Assembly (NCBI GenBank): GCA_028699735.1
Contig: JAQVUB010000086.1
Location: 1 to 8,500, forward strand
Direction: 5' to 3'
DNA length: 8,500 nucleotides
From: Lentisphaeria bacterium
Lineage (GTDB): Bacteria; Verrucomicrobiota; Lentisphaeria; Oligosphaerales; Oligosphaeraceae
The notes under the pieces were generated by a model that was not told the origin of the DNA, ran no database searches, and saw only the letters and a program-made list of their open reading frames with translations. Within the stretch, counting starts at the first letter, position 1. The number at the start of each line of letters is the position of its first letter. Positions 1 to 4,352 of the stretch are shown here, piece by piece. The translations under genes were made by a program, and so were the position numbers.

Positions 1-152
1 TGCTGAAATTTGAAGGAAAGAGTTACCGGCTCAAGGAGGCTTCTAAAAGACTTGCGTTAGAAAAGAAAAACAACTAAATAAAACCCCGTTCTGCCAACCT
101 CAGGGTGGGGGATTTTGACCCGGCCACAGATGGGGGATTTTCAAGTGGCCAT
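1..152 (+). mobile_element. Right end of an IS21-family insertion sequence (partial)
   Basis: After the istB stop come two direct copies of TGGGGGATTTT, at 106-116 and 131-141 (25-bp period); the second is followed by CAAGTGGCCAT. Multiple terminal repeats of this kind next to istB are characteristic of IS21-family ends, where they bind the transposase. Family members usually finish GGCCATTGACA. Here the match stops at GGCCAT (147-152) and turns into CCGGGG, so the last few bases are altered or deleted and the boundary is uncertain by several bases. Confidence 0.55.
3..77 (+). CDS. istB: C-terminal end of IS21-family helper ATPase IstB (partial)
   Basis: The reading frame enters from the left edge and gives 24 residues ending at a TAA. 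The segment GKSYRLKEA resembles the conserved tail of IstB proteins, which typically end with a G-(K/E)-S-Y-R-L-(K/R) motif shortly after the last ATPase helix. IstB is the AAA+ helper that works with the IstA transposase in IS21-type transposition. Only the tail is in the window, so the ATPase motifs cannot be checked. The call is supported by the terminal-repeat pattern immediately downstream, which is typical of IS21-family right ends. Intactness of the element to the left is unknown. Confidence 0.6.
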   Translation: MKFEGKSYRLKEASKRLALEKKNN

Positions 153-264
153 CCGGGGCTATCTGTTAGAAGAAATCGCAAAGCGGCTTTACCCGGTGGA
201 AGACACGCGGATGAAATTCCACGAAGAGGCCCGACCTGAGCGGCAGCCGTCAGGCGGCGCATGA
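130..264 (+). other. Short chimeric ORF running out of the IS21 end (44 codons)
   Basis: An ATG inside the second IS21 terminal repeat opens a 44-codon frame across the IS boundary, ending at a TGA inside the hairpin at 245-269. The non-IS part (from about residue 8) reads GYLLEEIAKRLYPVEDTRMK and then a short basic tail; it has the composition of a real protein end rather than random sequence. It may be the C-terminal remnant of a gene that the IS cut. There is no Shine-Dalgarno sequence before the ATG, so it is probably not expressed as such. No family is recognised. Confidence 0.3.
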
Positions 265-269
265 CGGCT
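245..269. repeat. Perfect 8-bp stem-loop
   Basis: AGCCGTCA (245-252) pairs with TGACGGCT (262-269) around a 9-base loop. There is no T-tract on either side, so an intrinsic terminator is not supported. It lies between the IS21 end and the palindromic repeat at 294-402. Confidence 0.5.
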
Positions 270-293
270 CCGGCATTAATTTATGGCCGCGCC

Positions 294-402
294 GTCATTC
301 CTCGCTTGTAACCTTCAGGTTACGAAAGCGGCAATCCGGTTGCTTTTAAATGCTTCCTGGATTCCGGACAACCTAAAGGTTACGCGTCAAGTCCGGAATG
401 AC
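294..402. repeat. Palindromic repeat unit with nested stems (intergenic MITE/REP-like)
   Basis: The outer arms GTCATTCC (294-301) and GGAATGAC (395-402) are perfect inverted repeats. Inside are a stem-loop GTAACC-TTCA-GGTTAC (308-323), an arm pair ATTCCGGA (361-368) / TCCGGAAT (392-399), and a small stem AACC-TAAA-GGTT (371-381). The outer GTCATTCC...GGAATGAC design is common to dispersed intergenic palindromes in proteobacterial genomes. The unit has no coding capacity of its own; the reading frames that cross it arise because stems lack stops. Confidence 0.55.
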
Positions 403-678
403 ATCTCTGTTGCATTTCGTTGCCGGTGTAATAATTTCCAAACTTACCACGTTATTAAAGCCGTTGCTGACGAAGGCGACTTCGAATGAATAAAGATTGG
501 CCGGGTTCAAAAGAGCAGCAGGGAACATATTTTTGGAAAAGAGATTTGAATTGAGTGAGGGTGAATTCTTGTCCCCTGCGTGGAGAGAGGTAAGCGGATA
601 GCCGGCGAACACGGCTATCCGCAGCTGTGCTGAAAGAGAGGGAAAGTTAGACTTCGTGGGCGTCCCCAAAACCACAAT
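403..678. other. Intergenic stretch with one strong hairpin
   Basis: No gene is supported here. A minus-strand GTG-started frame (373-675) crosses both the palindromic repeat and the hairpin below and has no convincing ribosome binding site. The notable structure is an 11-bp perfect stem, GCGGATAGCCG (594-604) with CGGCTATCCGC (612-622) and a 7-base loop, located downstream of the lipoprotein gene on the minus strand. On that strand it follows a heptamer GTCTAAC (646-652). Confidence 0.4.
594..622 (-). terminator. Strong hairpin downstream of the lipoprotein gene (possible terminator, weak)
   Basis: The stem is 11 bp with a 7-base loop and lies about 57 bases past the lipoprotein stop on the minus strand. 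The sequence after the stem on that strand is TTACCTCTCTCC rather than a T-run, so it may be a transcript-stabilising hairpin or a degenerate recombination site instead of an intrinsic terminator. Confidence 0.3.
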
Positions 679-1188
679 TTATTTCTTTCGGCGGTTTCTT
701 TTTGTTTTTTTTGCGGGGGCGGGCTCTTCCGTCGCAGTCGTCTTTTCCGCGTTTTCCAGTGGTTGGTAGACAGAGCAAAAATATCCAGTCAATTCATTGC
801 CGGTAACGATGTTTCCACCCGCAAGATTAATGATGGCATCAACTCGTATTCCTTTGTTGCTTCCATCTAAGATCAGGATGTTCATCGGCGCCTGTTTTGC
901 GCTTCTCGTTGTAGCAGTTCCTGGAAGGGTAACAGTTATTAACCCTTGCTCTTTGTCGCTATTAACAATGTTATATCCATGCGCAGCTACTGAAGCTAAT
1001 ATTTTATTAAAAGCAGCTTTCTTAGATGTATTTGGATATTCCTTCGAACATTTATTAATCACTCCTCCCGTGGAAAGACTTCCGCTGGTTGTGAAATTGG
1101 GAGAACAAACATTGTCCGATGATGGCTTTGGACCTAACACTTGACAACTACATAAAACAAAGATCAGCATAATAAAAAATGTTTTCAT
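679..1188 (-). CDS. Small predicted lipoprotein, function unknown
   Basis: This 169-residue protein begins with a lysine and a hydrophobic stretch (residues 4-12), then a lipobox-like LCSC with the candidate lipidated cysteine at residue 15, so it is expected to be exported and anchored in a membrane. The middle contains KKAAFNKILASVAAHGYNIV, then two beta-rich segments (roughly 85-110 and 115-140). The last 25 residues are low-complexity, Ala/Glu/Thr then strongly basic (KKTKRNRRKK). Two Cys in the early mature part (about 28 and 47) and one near residue 138 could form disulfides. The start is fixed by a strong GAGGAGGGG two bases upstream of the ATG. I recognise no domain family. It stands alone, about 130 bases past the HNH-like fragment, and may be cargo of the next cassette on the same strand. 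Confidence 0.75.
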   Translation of the reverse strand: MKTFFIMLIFVLCSCQVLGPKPSSDNVCSPNFTTSGSLSTGGVINKCSKEYPNTSKKAAFNKILASVAAHGYNIVNSDKEQGLITVTLPGTATTRSAKQAPMNILILDGSNKGIRVDAIINLAGGNIVTGNELTGYFCSVYQPLENAEKTTATEEPAPAKKTKRNRRKK

Positions 1189-1200
1189 TACCCCTCCTCA
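1189..1200 (-). promoter_or_regulatory. Strong Shine-Dalgarno of the lipoprotein gene
   Basis: The minus strand reads TGAGGAGGGGTA directly before the ATG. It is the strongest ribosome-binding sequence in the window and supports the start at 1188. Confidence 0.6.
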
Positions 1201-1303
1201 TTGAATCAATATTGAAAATTTCTTGGTGACGCACTTTAAAAACATAAATTCAGTTTCATAAAGCAACTCACAGAAATTTATTTTGATATTTTGAAGAGCG
1301 TCC

Positions 1304-1325
1304 CGCATTATGTACGCATTATGTA
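1304..1325. repeat. Tandem duplication of an 11-bp unit
   Basis: CGCATTATGTA occurs twice without a gap (1304-1314 and 1315-1325). The duplication covers the stop codon of the truncated HNH-like frame (1319-1321), so it sits at the point where that gene loses similarity to its family. Confidence 0.7.
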
Positions 1326-1402
1326 TGGACAGGATTGACTCTCATATAAAGATCGAGAGCCAAAATTAATTCATCACGAGACCATTTCGAATTTCTTGTC
1401 AT
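1319..1402 (-). pseudogene. N-terminal remnant of an HNH-endonuclease-like gene
   Basis: From the ATG at 1402 the minus strand encodes 27 residues, MTRNSKWSRDELILALDLYM and then RVNPVHT, followed by TAA. The W-(S/T)-R-D-E-L-(I/L)-L-A-L-(D/N)-L-Y pattern is the typical start of a group of HNH endonucleases of about 250-300 residues, some of which are known from mobile or defence contexts. Everything after the histidine/threonine is missing, and the frame ends within an 11-bp tandem duplication. The start lies only about 17 bases from the attC-like core, where the first gene of a cassette is normally placed. No Shine-Dalgarno is obvious. The family assignment rests on memory of the motif and on only 27 residues. 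Confidence 0.45.
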
Positions 1403-1411
1403 AATTATCCT

Positions 1412-1478
1412 GCGCTAACGAAAAGCTAAGCCGGAGCAGCACCGCAGGTGCTGCTCCGGCTTTAGCGACGGGTTCGCT
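1412..1478 (-). other. attC: attC-like recombination site 1 (end of the relE cassette)
   Basis: Read on the minus strand: AGCGAAC (2R-like, fits R-Y-x-Y-AAC poorly but ends in AAC), 5-base spacer CCGTC, arm GCTAAAGCC, a 3-base-loop stem (GGAGCAGCACC / GGTGCTGCTCC), arm GGCTTAGC, spacer TTTTC, then GTTAGCG (1R-like). The arms pair perfectly except for one extra base in the first arm, the kind of extrahelical base used by integron integrase to pick the strand. The site begins immediately after the toxin stop codon (1479-1481). The GTT and AAC cores are present, but the RRRY/RYYY positions are not canonical, so this is a strong candidate rather than proven. Confidence 0.6.
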
Positions 1479-1736
1479 TCAGCGATAAACGTCTTTGCGA
1501 TGTCCGACTTTTACAACCCATACCGTAAGTTCCTGGTCTTGAATTGAATAAATAATTCTATACGTGCTTTGGCGGATCCGATACTTCTCCTGGCCGGAAA
1601 GTTTTTCGTAGCCTTGCGGTCTTGGTTCTTGCGCAAGCGCTTCTATGCGTGTGAGGATTTTCTTTAAATCTTTTTTGGGGATGGAGCGAAGGTCTTTTTC
1701 AACGGATTTCTTAAAGAATATTTTATATTCGCCCAT
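1479..1736 (-). CDS. relE: RelE/ParE-superfamily toxin
   Basis: This is an 85-residue protein of the usual length for the family. It shows the N-terminal FFKKSVEKDLRSIPKKDLKKI helical pair, the loop LAQEPRPQGYEKLSGQEKYR, and the C-terminal strands RIRQSTYRIIYSI and VVKVGHRKDVYR. The basic residues R53, R55, R60 and R80, with Tyr84, match positions that bind or cut mRNA on the ribosome in RelE-type enzymes (family knowledge). VGHRKDVY is the hallmark ending. The ATG overlaps the antitoxin gene by 14 bases, so translation is probably coupled; no separate strong ribosome binding site is seen. The stop codon touches the attC-like site. An alternative is a ParE-type gyrase inhibitor, but the basic RelE signature fits better. 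Confidence 0.85.
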   Translation of the reverse strand: MGEYKIFFKKSVEKDLRSIPKKDLKKILTRIEALAQEPRPQGYEKLSGQEKYRIRQSTYRIIYSIQDQELTVWVVKVGHRKDVYR

Positions 1737-1956
1737 CTTTTTTAAGCCTCTTGATCATTGCTTCATAGCTGATGAGTGGCTCTTTTGCTCTTTCTTCAAA
1801 TGCCGCGATGTCTTCCACGTCTTCTACAAGAGACTCTTTAATAGCATCATTGACTAACTTTGATAAAGACTGAGCCGTTTCAACAGCTTTCAGTCTTAGT
1901 GCTTTGTGTAATTCTGGGTCTAAATATACGGTTGCTCTCGTTGCTGCGGTTCCCAT
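1723..1956 (-). CDS. Ribbon-helix-helix antitoxin (RelB/CopG type) paired with the RelE toxin
   Basis: The protein has 77 residues. Residues 6-45 (TRATVYLDPELHKALRLKAV, then ETAQSLSKLVNDAIKESL) give the RHH pattern: a short beta strand for DNA contact followed by two helices with SLSKLVNDAI as the second. The acidic C-terminal half (VEDVEDIAAFEERAKEPLISYEAMIKRLKK) would wrap the toxin. AAGGAGG (1964-1970) lies 7 bases upstream of the ATG and fixes the start. It is the first gene of the operon and overlaps the toxin start, the standard antitoxin-first order. As a DNA-binding RHH protein it probably represses its own promoter at the AACGTTATG sites directly upstream. Confidence 0.82.
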   Translation of the reverse strand: MGTAATRATVYLDPELHKALRLKAVETAQSLSKLVNDAIKESLVEDVEDIAAFEERAKEPLISYEAMIKRLKKDGRI

Positions 1957-1969
1957 ATTATTACCTCCT

Positions 1970-2010
1970 TAACGTTATGTACTTATAGCACCATAACGTT
2001 ATGATGGCAA
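1970..2010 (-). promoter_or_regulatory. Promoter and operator of the relE antitoxin-toxin operon
   Basis: On the minus strand a -35 TTGCCA (2005-2010) is followed by a 17-bp spacer and a -10 TATAAG (1982-1987). The perfect 12-bp palindrome CATAACGTTATG (1992-2003) lies inside that spacer. A second copy of TAACGTTATG (1970-1979) lies between the -10 and the Shine-Dalgarno, in the same orientation and 24 bp away, which is close to whole helical turns apart. This is the layout expected for cooperative autorepression by an RHH antitoxin. Confidence 0.6.
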
Positions 2011-2021
2011 TTGTTTTTTAA

Positions 2022-2079
2022 GGCGAACGAAAAGCTCAGCCGGTGCAGGCCAGCGGCCTGCGATCGGCTGTAGCGATTT
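2022..2079 (-). other. attC: attC-like recombination site 2, interrupted at its 2R end
   Basis: Read on the minus strand from the IS side: spacer AAATC, arm GCTACAGCCG, a stem GCAGGCC / GGCCTGC with 3-base loop, arm CGGCTGAGC, spacer TTTTC, core GTTCGCC. The part GGCT-N-AGCTTTTCGTT is identical to site 1 except for the N, and the one-base arm asymmetry is at the same position. The expected AAC-ending 2R heptamer should lie around 2080-2086 but the sequence there is unrelated, which places a junction at about 2080 where the IS110-family element begins. Confidence 0.5.
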
Positions 2080-2162
2080 TGATACTCATCAAGGCCTCCT
2101 CCTCAAGGCATGATAAAATGCTTTTTGGAGAAAACCACTTTAAACCAAAAGGAGGAAACCCG

Positions 2163-3209
2163 ATGAGATTCTATACGCAGCAACACAAGTACTATTGCGG
2201 CATTGATCTGCATGCCCGATCCATGTACATCTGTATTCTGGATCAGGCGGGGAAAAACGTCTTTCACAAAAACGTCAGATCGAATCCGGAATCCTTTCTG
2301 GCAGCCATCCAACCTTATCGCGAAGATGTCGTCGTCGCCGTCGAATGCATGTTCGTCTGGTACTGGCTGGCCGATCTGTGTCACCGTGAATCTATTCCGT
2401 TTGTGCTTGGCCATGCATTATACATGAAAGCCATCCACGGGGGAAAGACCAAAAACGACAAAATCGACTCCAAAAAGATCGCAGTCCTGCTCCGGGGTGG
2501 AACCCTCCCTACGGCTTATGTCTATCCCGAGGGCATGCGCTCCACCCGCGATCTGCTCAGACGGCGAAATCACCTGGTCCATAAGCGAACGGAACTTCTG
2601 GCCCATGTCTACAACACTAAAAGCCAGTATAATCTTCCCGACTTTGAAAAGAAGCTCTCTATTGCCTCCCACCGCAAGGGACTGGCTGATCGCTTCCCTG
2701 ATCCCGCCGTCCAGAAGAGCATGGAAGTCAATCTCCAGCTTTCCGAACTCTACGACCGCCTGATTAACGATCTGGAGCTTTATATCGTCCGTCAGGCCAA
2801 AGGGCACAACGCCAGAAGTTTCCATCTCCTGCGGAGCATCCCCGGCATCGGAAAGATCTTAAGCCTGATCATCCTGTACGAAGCCCATGACATTAGCCGC
2901 TTTGATCGGGTCCAGGACTTTGTCTCCTACTGTCGTCTGGTTAAATGCCCCAGGGAATCCGGTGGAAAAAAGTTTGCCTCCAAAAACAGCAAAATCGGCA
3001 ATGTTCATCTCAAATGGGCTTTCTCCGAGGCAGCCTGTCTGTTCCTGCGTGACAACGAACAAGCTCAAAGTTACCATGACCGGCTGGTCAGCAAACACGG
3101 CAAGGGGAAAGCGCTGTCCATCCTCGCCCATAAAATCGGACGAGCGGTTTACTTCATGCTCAGAAGAAAGGAGCCCTCCAATATGGACACCTTCTTTGCT
3201 CGGGCTTAA
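2163..3209 (+). CDS. IS110-family DEDD transposase
   Basis: The 348-residue protein starts at ATG 2163, because GGAGG (2151-2155) sits 7 bases upstream and YYCGIDLHARS begins right after; an upstream in-frame ATG at 2043 would add 40 residues translated from the attC-like hairpin and the IS end, so I reject it. The N-terminal RuvC-like domain carries the DEDD set: D15 (GIDLH), E61 (VAVEC), and D99/D102 (KNDKIDSKK). The C-terminal Transposase_20 part contains the helix-hairpin-helix SIPGIGKILSLIILYE (about 225-240) and RESGGKK with Ser266 as the probable nucleophile. All catalytic residues and the full length are present, so it appears functional. Members use a structured RNA encoded by their own non-coding end as a guide (established for the family). 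Confidence 0.92.
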   Translation: MRFYTQQHKYYCGIDLHARSMYICILDQAGKNVFHKNVRSNPESFLAAIQPYREDVVVAVECMFVWYWLADLCHRESIPFVLGHALYMKAIHGGKTKNDKIDSKKIAVLLRGGTLPTAYVYPEGMRSTRDLLRRRNHLVHKRTELLAHVYNTKSQYNLPDFEKKLSIASHRKGLADRFPDPAVQKSMEVNLQLSELYDRLINDLELYIVRQAKGHNARSFHLLRSIPGIGKILSLIILYEAHDISRFDRVQDFVSYCRLVKCPRESGGKKFASKNSKIGNVHLKWAFSEAACLFLRDNEQAQSYHDRLVSKHGKGKALSILAHKIGRAVYFMLRRKEPSNMDTFFARA

Positions 3210-3214
3210 CGGGG

Positions 3215-3265
3215 CGGGGCGGGTGAAACCCGAAGCCTGACTGGAGCACGTGTCAGGGCTATCCT
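3215..3265 (+). ncRNA. Candidate guide (bridge/seek) RNA start in the IS110-family right flank
   Basis: Within 60 bases of the transposase stop there are two successive stem-loops: CGGGT-GAA-ACCCG (3220-3232), and AGCCTGAC (3234-3241) paired with GTCAGGGCT (3252-3260), with one bulged base. IS1111-type elements encode their guide RNA in this position, downstream of the transposase gene. I could not define the RNA ends or match its loops to the target flanks by eye, so the guide function is inference from position and structure. Confidence 0.35.
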
Positions 3266-3745
3266 CTCAACGGCGCTTAAAATTAAAGTCTATCCGACTG
3301 CATCTGTGAATGCTAAAAGCGCCATAGGAAATTATCCCTGGAATCCGCTGCTTTGATTAGACACCCTCTCCGGTCCCTCCTGTATATAAAAAACGGCTAT
3401 GCAATGTAACGTCGGTCATGTGTGCTGCCCCGTCCCCGAGCCACCCTTGTAACTGGACGTCCCGATTCCATCGGGATGACCCCGTCTTTTGATTGGCCGG
3501 CATACGGGTACGAATGTTCTTCTAGGTGGGGGATAAAACCCCCTGGCGCAATTGGCGCTGCAGCCTCAATAGGTGTTTGGTGCAGAACACGTTTCTGCAA
3601 ACCTGTTCCTGGAAACCAAGTCCGCACGGACAGGCCCGTTACGGCAAGTCCGTTCTCCGTGGCAAAAAATAAAGCTTGCACTCACCTTTTTTCCGTCAGG
3701 GGATTTTTTTGCTCTTGACAAGCAAAGGCCTTATAGGTGTTGGAA
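3261..3745. other. Long stretch without a supported gene; contains a predicted multi-branched fold
   Basis: Long ORFs exist on both strands here (plus 3422-3718, minus 3397-3681), but neither has a good ribosome binding site and both follow the stems of the fold described at 3496-3645. The left part (3261-3420) is probably still IS110-family tail. The right part (3646-3745) contains TTGACA at 3715-3720, without a good -10 at the right distance, and a small stem TTTGCT/AGCAAA on the minus strand just after hicA. Confidence 0.35.
3496..3645. ncRNA. Candidate structured RNA (strand undecided)
   Basis: Long-range pairs close the region: GCCG (3496-3499) with CGGC (3642-3645), and ACGGG (3504-3508) with CCCGT (3635-3639). 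Inside are at least four local hairpins: GGGGG/CCCCC (3528-3532/3539-3543), GCGC/GCGC (3546-3549/3555-3558), TGCAGAA/TTCTGCA (3581-3587/3593-3599) and CCTGT/ACAGG (3602-3606/3630-3634). Such a nested arrangement over 150 bases is uncommon by chance. I do not recognise a known class; tRNA, tmRNA, RNase P and SRP RNA hallmarks are absent. It could be IS110-family guide RNA, a 6S-like RNA or cassette cargo. Confidence 0.35.
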
Positions 3746-3973
3746 TTAAGATTCAAACTCACTTTTTGAAACACCAGATTGACGAATGATGGATTGTAGT
3801 GTCCCGATTCGGAGTTCAGAATGATTAGGAACTGGTACGGTGATCGTTGTTTCAGGAAGATGCTTTTGCATGACAATGTGGCTGCCGCGCTGGCGCACTT
3901 CTACAAATCCATGCTGGGAAAGGATGCTGCATACTTACTTTCCAGAAAGAACGCGAAATTTACCCAACGGCAA
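3746..3973 (-). pseudogene. hicA: hicA toxin gene inactivated by an in-frame stop
   Basis: Read on the minus strand from TTG 3973, 75 codons encode a HicA-type mRNA interferase: LSGK-stop-VCSILSQHGF, VEVRQRGSHIVMQ with the expected catalytic His at residue 32, ITVPVPNHSELRIGTLQSII, and the ending RQSGVSKSEFES. Codon 13 (3935-3937) is TAA where the family has GAA (SGKEV), a one-base change. No start codon follows before the catalytic histidine, so re-initiation could not restore the toxin. Length and the rest of the frame are intact, so the mutation looks recent. The start overlaps hicB by 14 bases. A sequencing error or stop suppression would be the alternatives to true loss. Confidence 0.8.
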
Positions 3974-4181
3974 CCTCCACCTGTGTTACATATACTTCCG
4001 TATGCAATCTTGTTTTAATTTCCGACGGTGAGGCTGCTTCAAAAAAAAGTTCTAGAGCTTCTCGAAGGTTTACACGGGCTTCCTCTATAGTATCGCCTTG
4101 GCTGGCAATATCAAGTTCCGGACAAAGTGAAACATAACCGTTGCCCTCGCGCTCAATAATCGCCGTGAGTTGTTTTTGCAT
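3960..4181 (-). CDS. hicB: HicB-family antitoxin
   Basis: The protein has 73 residues. It shows the HicB/UPF0150 fold: beta strand QLTAIIEREGNGYVSLCPEL, the turn DIASQGDTIEEA, a long helix RVNLREALELFFEAA, and the family ending RLHTEVYVTQVEVAV. HicB binds and blocks HicA and often represses the operon. I place the start at ATG 4181 rather than 4208: a GGGGG lies 7-8 bases upstream and the MQKQLTAII start matches the family, whereas the longer form adds a non-conserved MKSNFGGNT. The order antitoxin then toxin, with overlap, is normal for hicBA operons. Because hicA is broken, this is now effectively an orphan antitoxin. Confidence 0.85.
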   Translation of the reverse strand: MQKQLTAIIEREGNGYVSLCPELDIASQGDTIEEARVNLREALELFFEAASPSEIKTRLHTEVYVTQVEVAVG

Positions 4182-4217
4182 GGTATTTCCCCCAAAGTTA
4201 GATTTCACTCGTCTGTT

Positions 4218-4256
4218 TTAAACACCATGGCCTGCGTTGCACGCGTAAACCATGTG
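4218..4256. repeat. Imperfect hairpin between hicB and the DDE-type IS
   Basis: ACACCATGG (4223-4231) and CCATGTGT (4251-4258) pair with one extra base in the first arm, enclosing an inner GCGT-TGC-ACGC. On the plus strand it is followed by CTTTT and GTTGAAC, which fits GTTRRRY, but the other half-site (TTTAAAC) directly abuts the stem without the usual 5-base spacer. It could be a degenerate attC or merely part of the hicB leader. Confidence 0.25.
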
Positions 4257-4321
4257 TCTTTTGTTGAACCAGCAGTTTTAGGGCCTACTTGTTGAGTGCC
4301 AGGACCTCGTGGACAGTTTTT

Positions 4322-4341
4322 GTGCCAGGAGATCGTGGACA
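4322..4341 (+). repeat. Second, internal copy of the terminal repeat
   Basis: GTGCCAGGAGATCGTGGACA repeats positions 4296-4315 with two differences, exactly 26 bp further in. Tandem end sequences probably serve as two transposase-binding sites. A weaker related sequence, CATGGACATCTGAGACA, is found inside the other end at 5536-5552 on the minus strand. Confidence 0.6.
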
Positions 4342-4352
4342 CTCAGGATTAA

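Larger units (their letters stand above)
1419..2027 (-). mobile_element. Candidate integron gene cassette carrying a RelE-type toxin-antitoxin module
   Basis: The boundaries are the predicted G/TT cleavage points of the two attC-like sites, giving a 609-bp unit. As expected for a circularisable cassette, its first bases (minus strand TTCGCC, after G2028) are complementary to the bases ending just before its own attC spacer (GCGAAC, 1472-1477). It contains a promoter, the antitoxin and the toxin in the same direction as the attC polarity, with almost no spare DNA. No integron integrase gene is visible in the window. Confidence 0.55.
2080..3370 (+). mobile_element. IS110/IS1111-family insertion sequence (right boundary uncertain)
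   Basis: The left end is inferred from where the attC-like site stops matching (about 2080). The transposase occupies 2163-3209. A structured non-coding tail follows. I could not find inverted repeats that define the right end; elements of this family lack conventional terminal repeats and target duplications, so the end given is approximate and could lie anywhere between about 3300 and 3745. A short left flank (about 83 bp) and a long right flank fit the IS1111 branch better than the IS110 branch. Confidence 0.5.

Noticed and set aside
594..652. Hairpin at 594-622 with GTCTAAC (minus strand) as a third attC site
   Set aside because: GTCTAAC fits RYYYAAC, but the arms next to it do not pair and no GTT core follows the stem, so the attC architecture is incomplete.
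283..675. Plus ORF 283-489 and minus GTG-started ORF 373-675
   Set aside because: Both are read through the palindromic repeat at 294-402 or the hairpin at 594-622, lack ribosome binding sites and have no recognisable domains.
797..1144. Plus ORF of 115 codons opposite the lipoprotein
   Set aside because: It is antisense to the lipoprotein gene, which has a signal peptide and a strong Shine-Dalgarno; the plus frame has neither.
2043..2162. 40-residue N-terminal extension of the IS110-family transposase
   Set aside because: It would be translated from the attC-like hairpin; the GGAGG at 2151-2155 and conserved start support ATG 2163.
3397..3718. ORFs of 94 codons (minus) and 98 codons (plus) as genes
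   Set aside because: Overlapping open frames on both strands over a strongly structured region, with no clear ribosome binding site or family; better explained as an RNA or IS tail, though the minus GTG-started frame cannot be fully excluded.
4218..4270. Hairpin upstream of hicB as an intact attC
   Set aside because: One side gives a good GTTGAAC, but the spacer on the other side is missing and the one-base asymmetry has the opposite polarity to sites 1 and 2.
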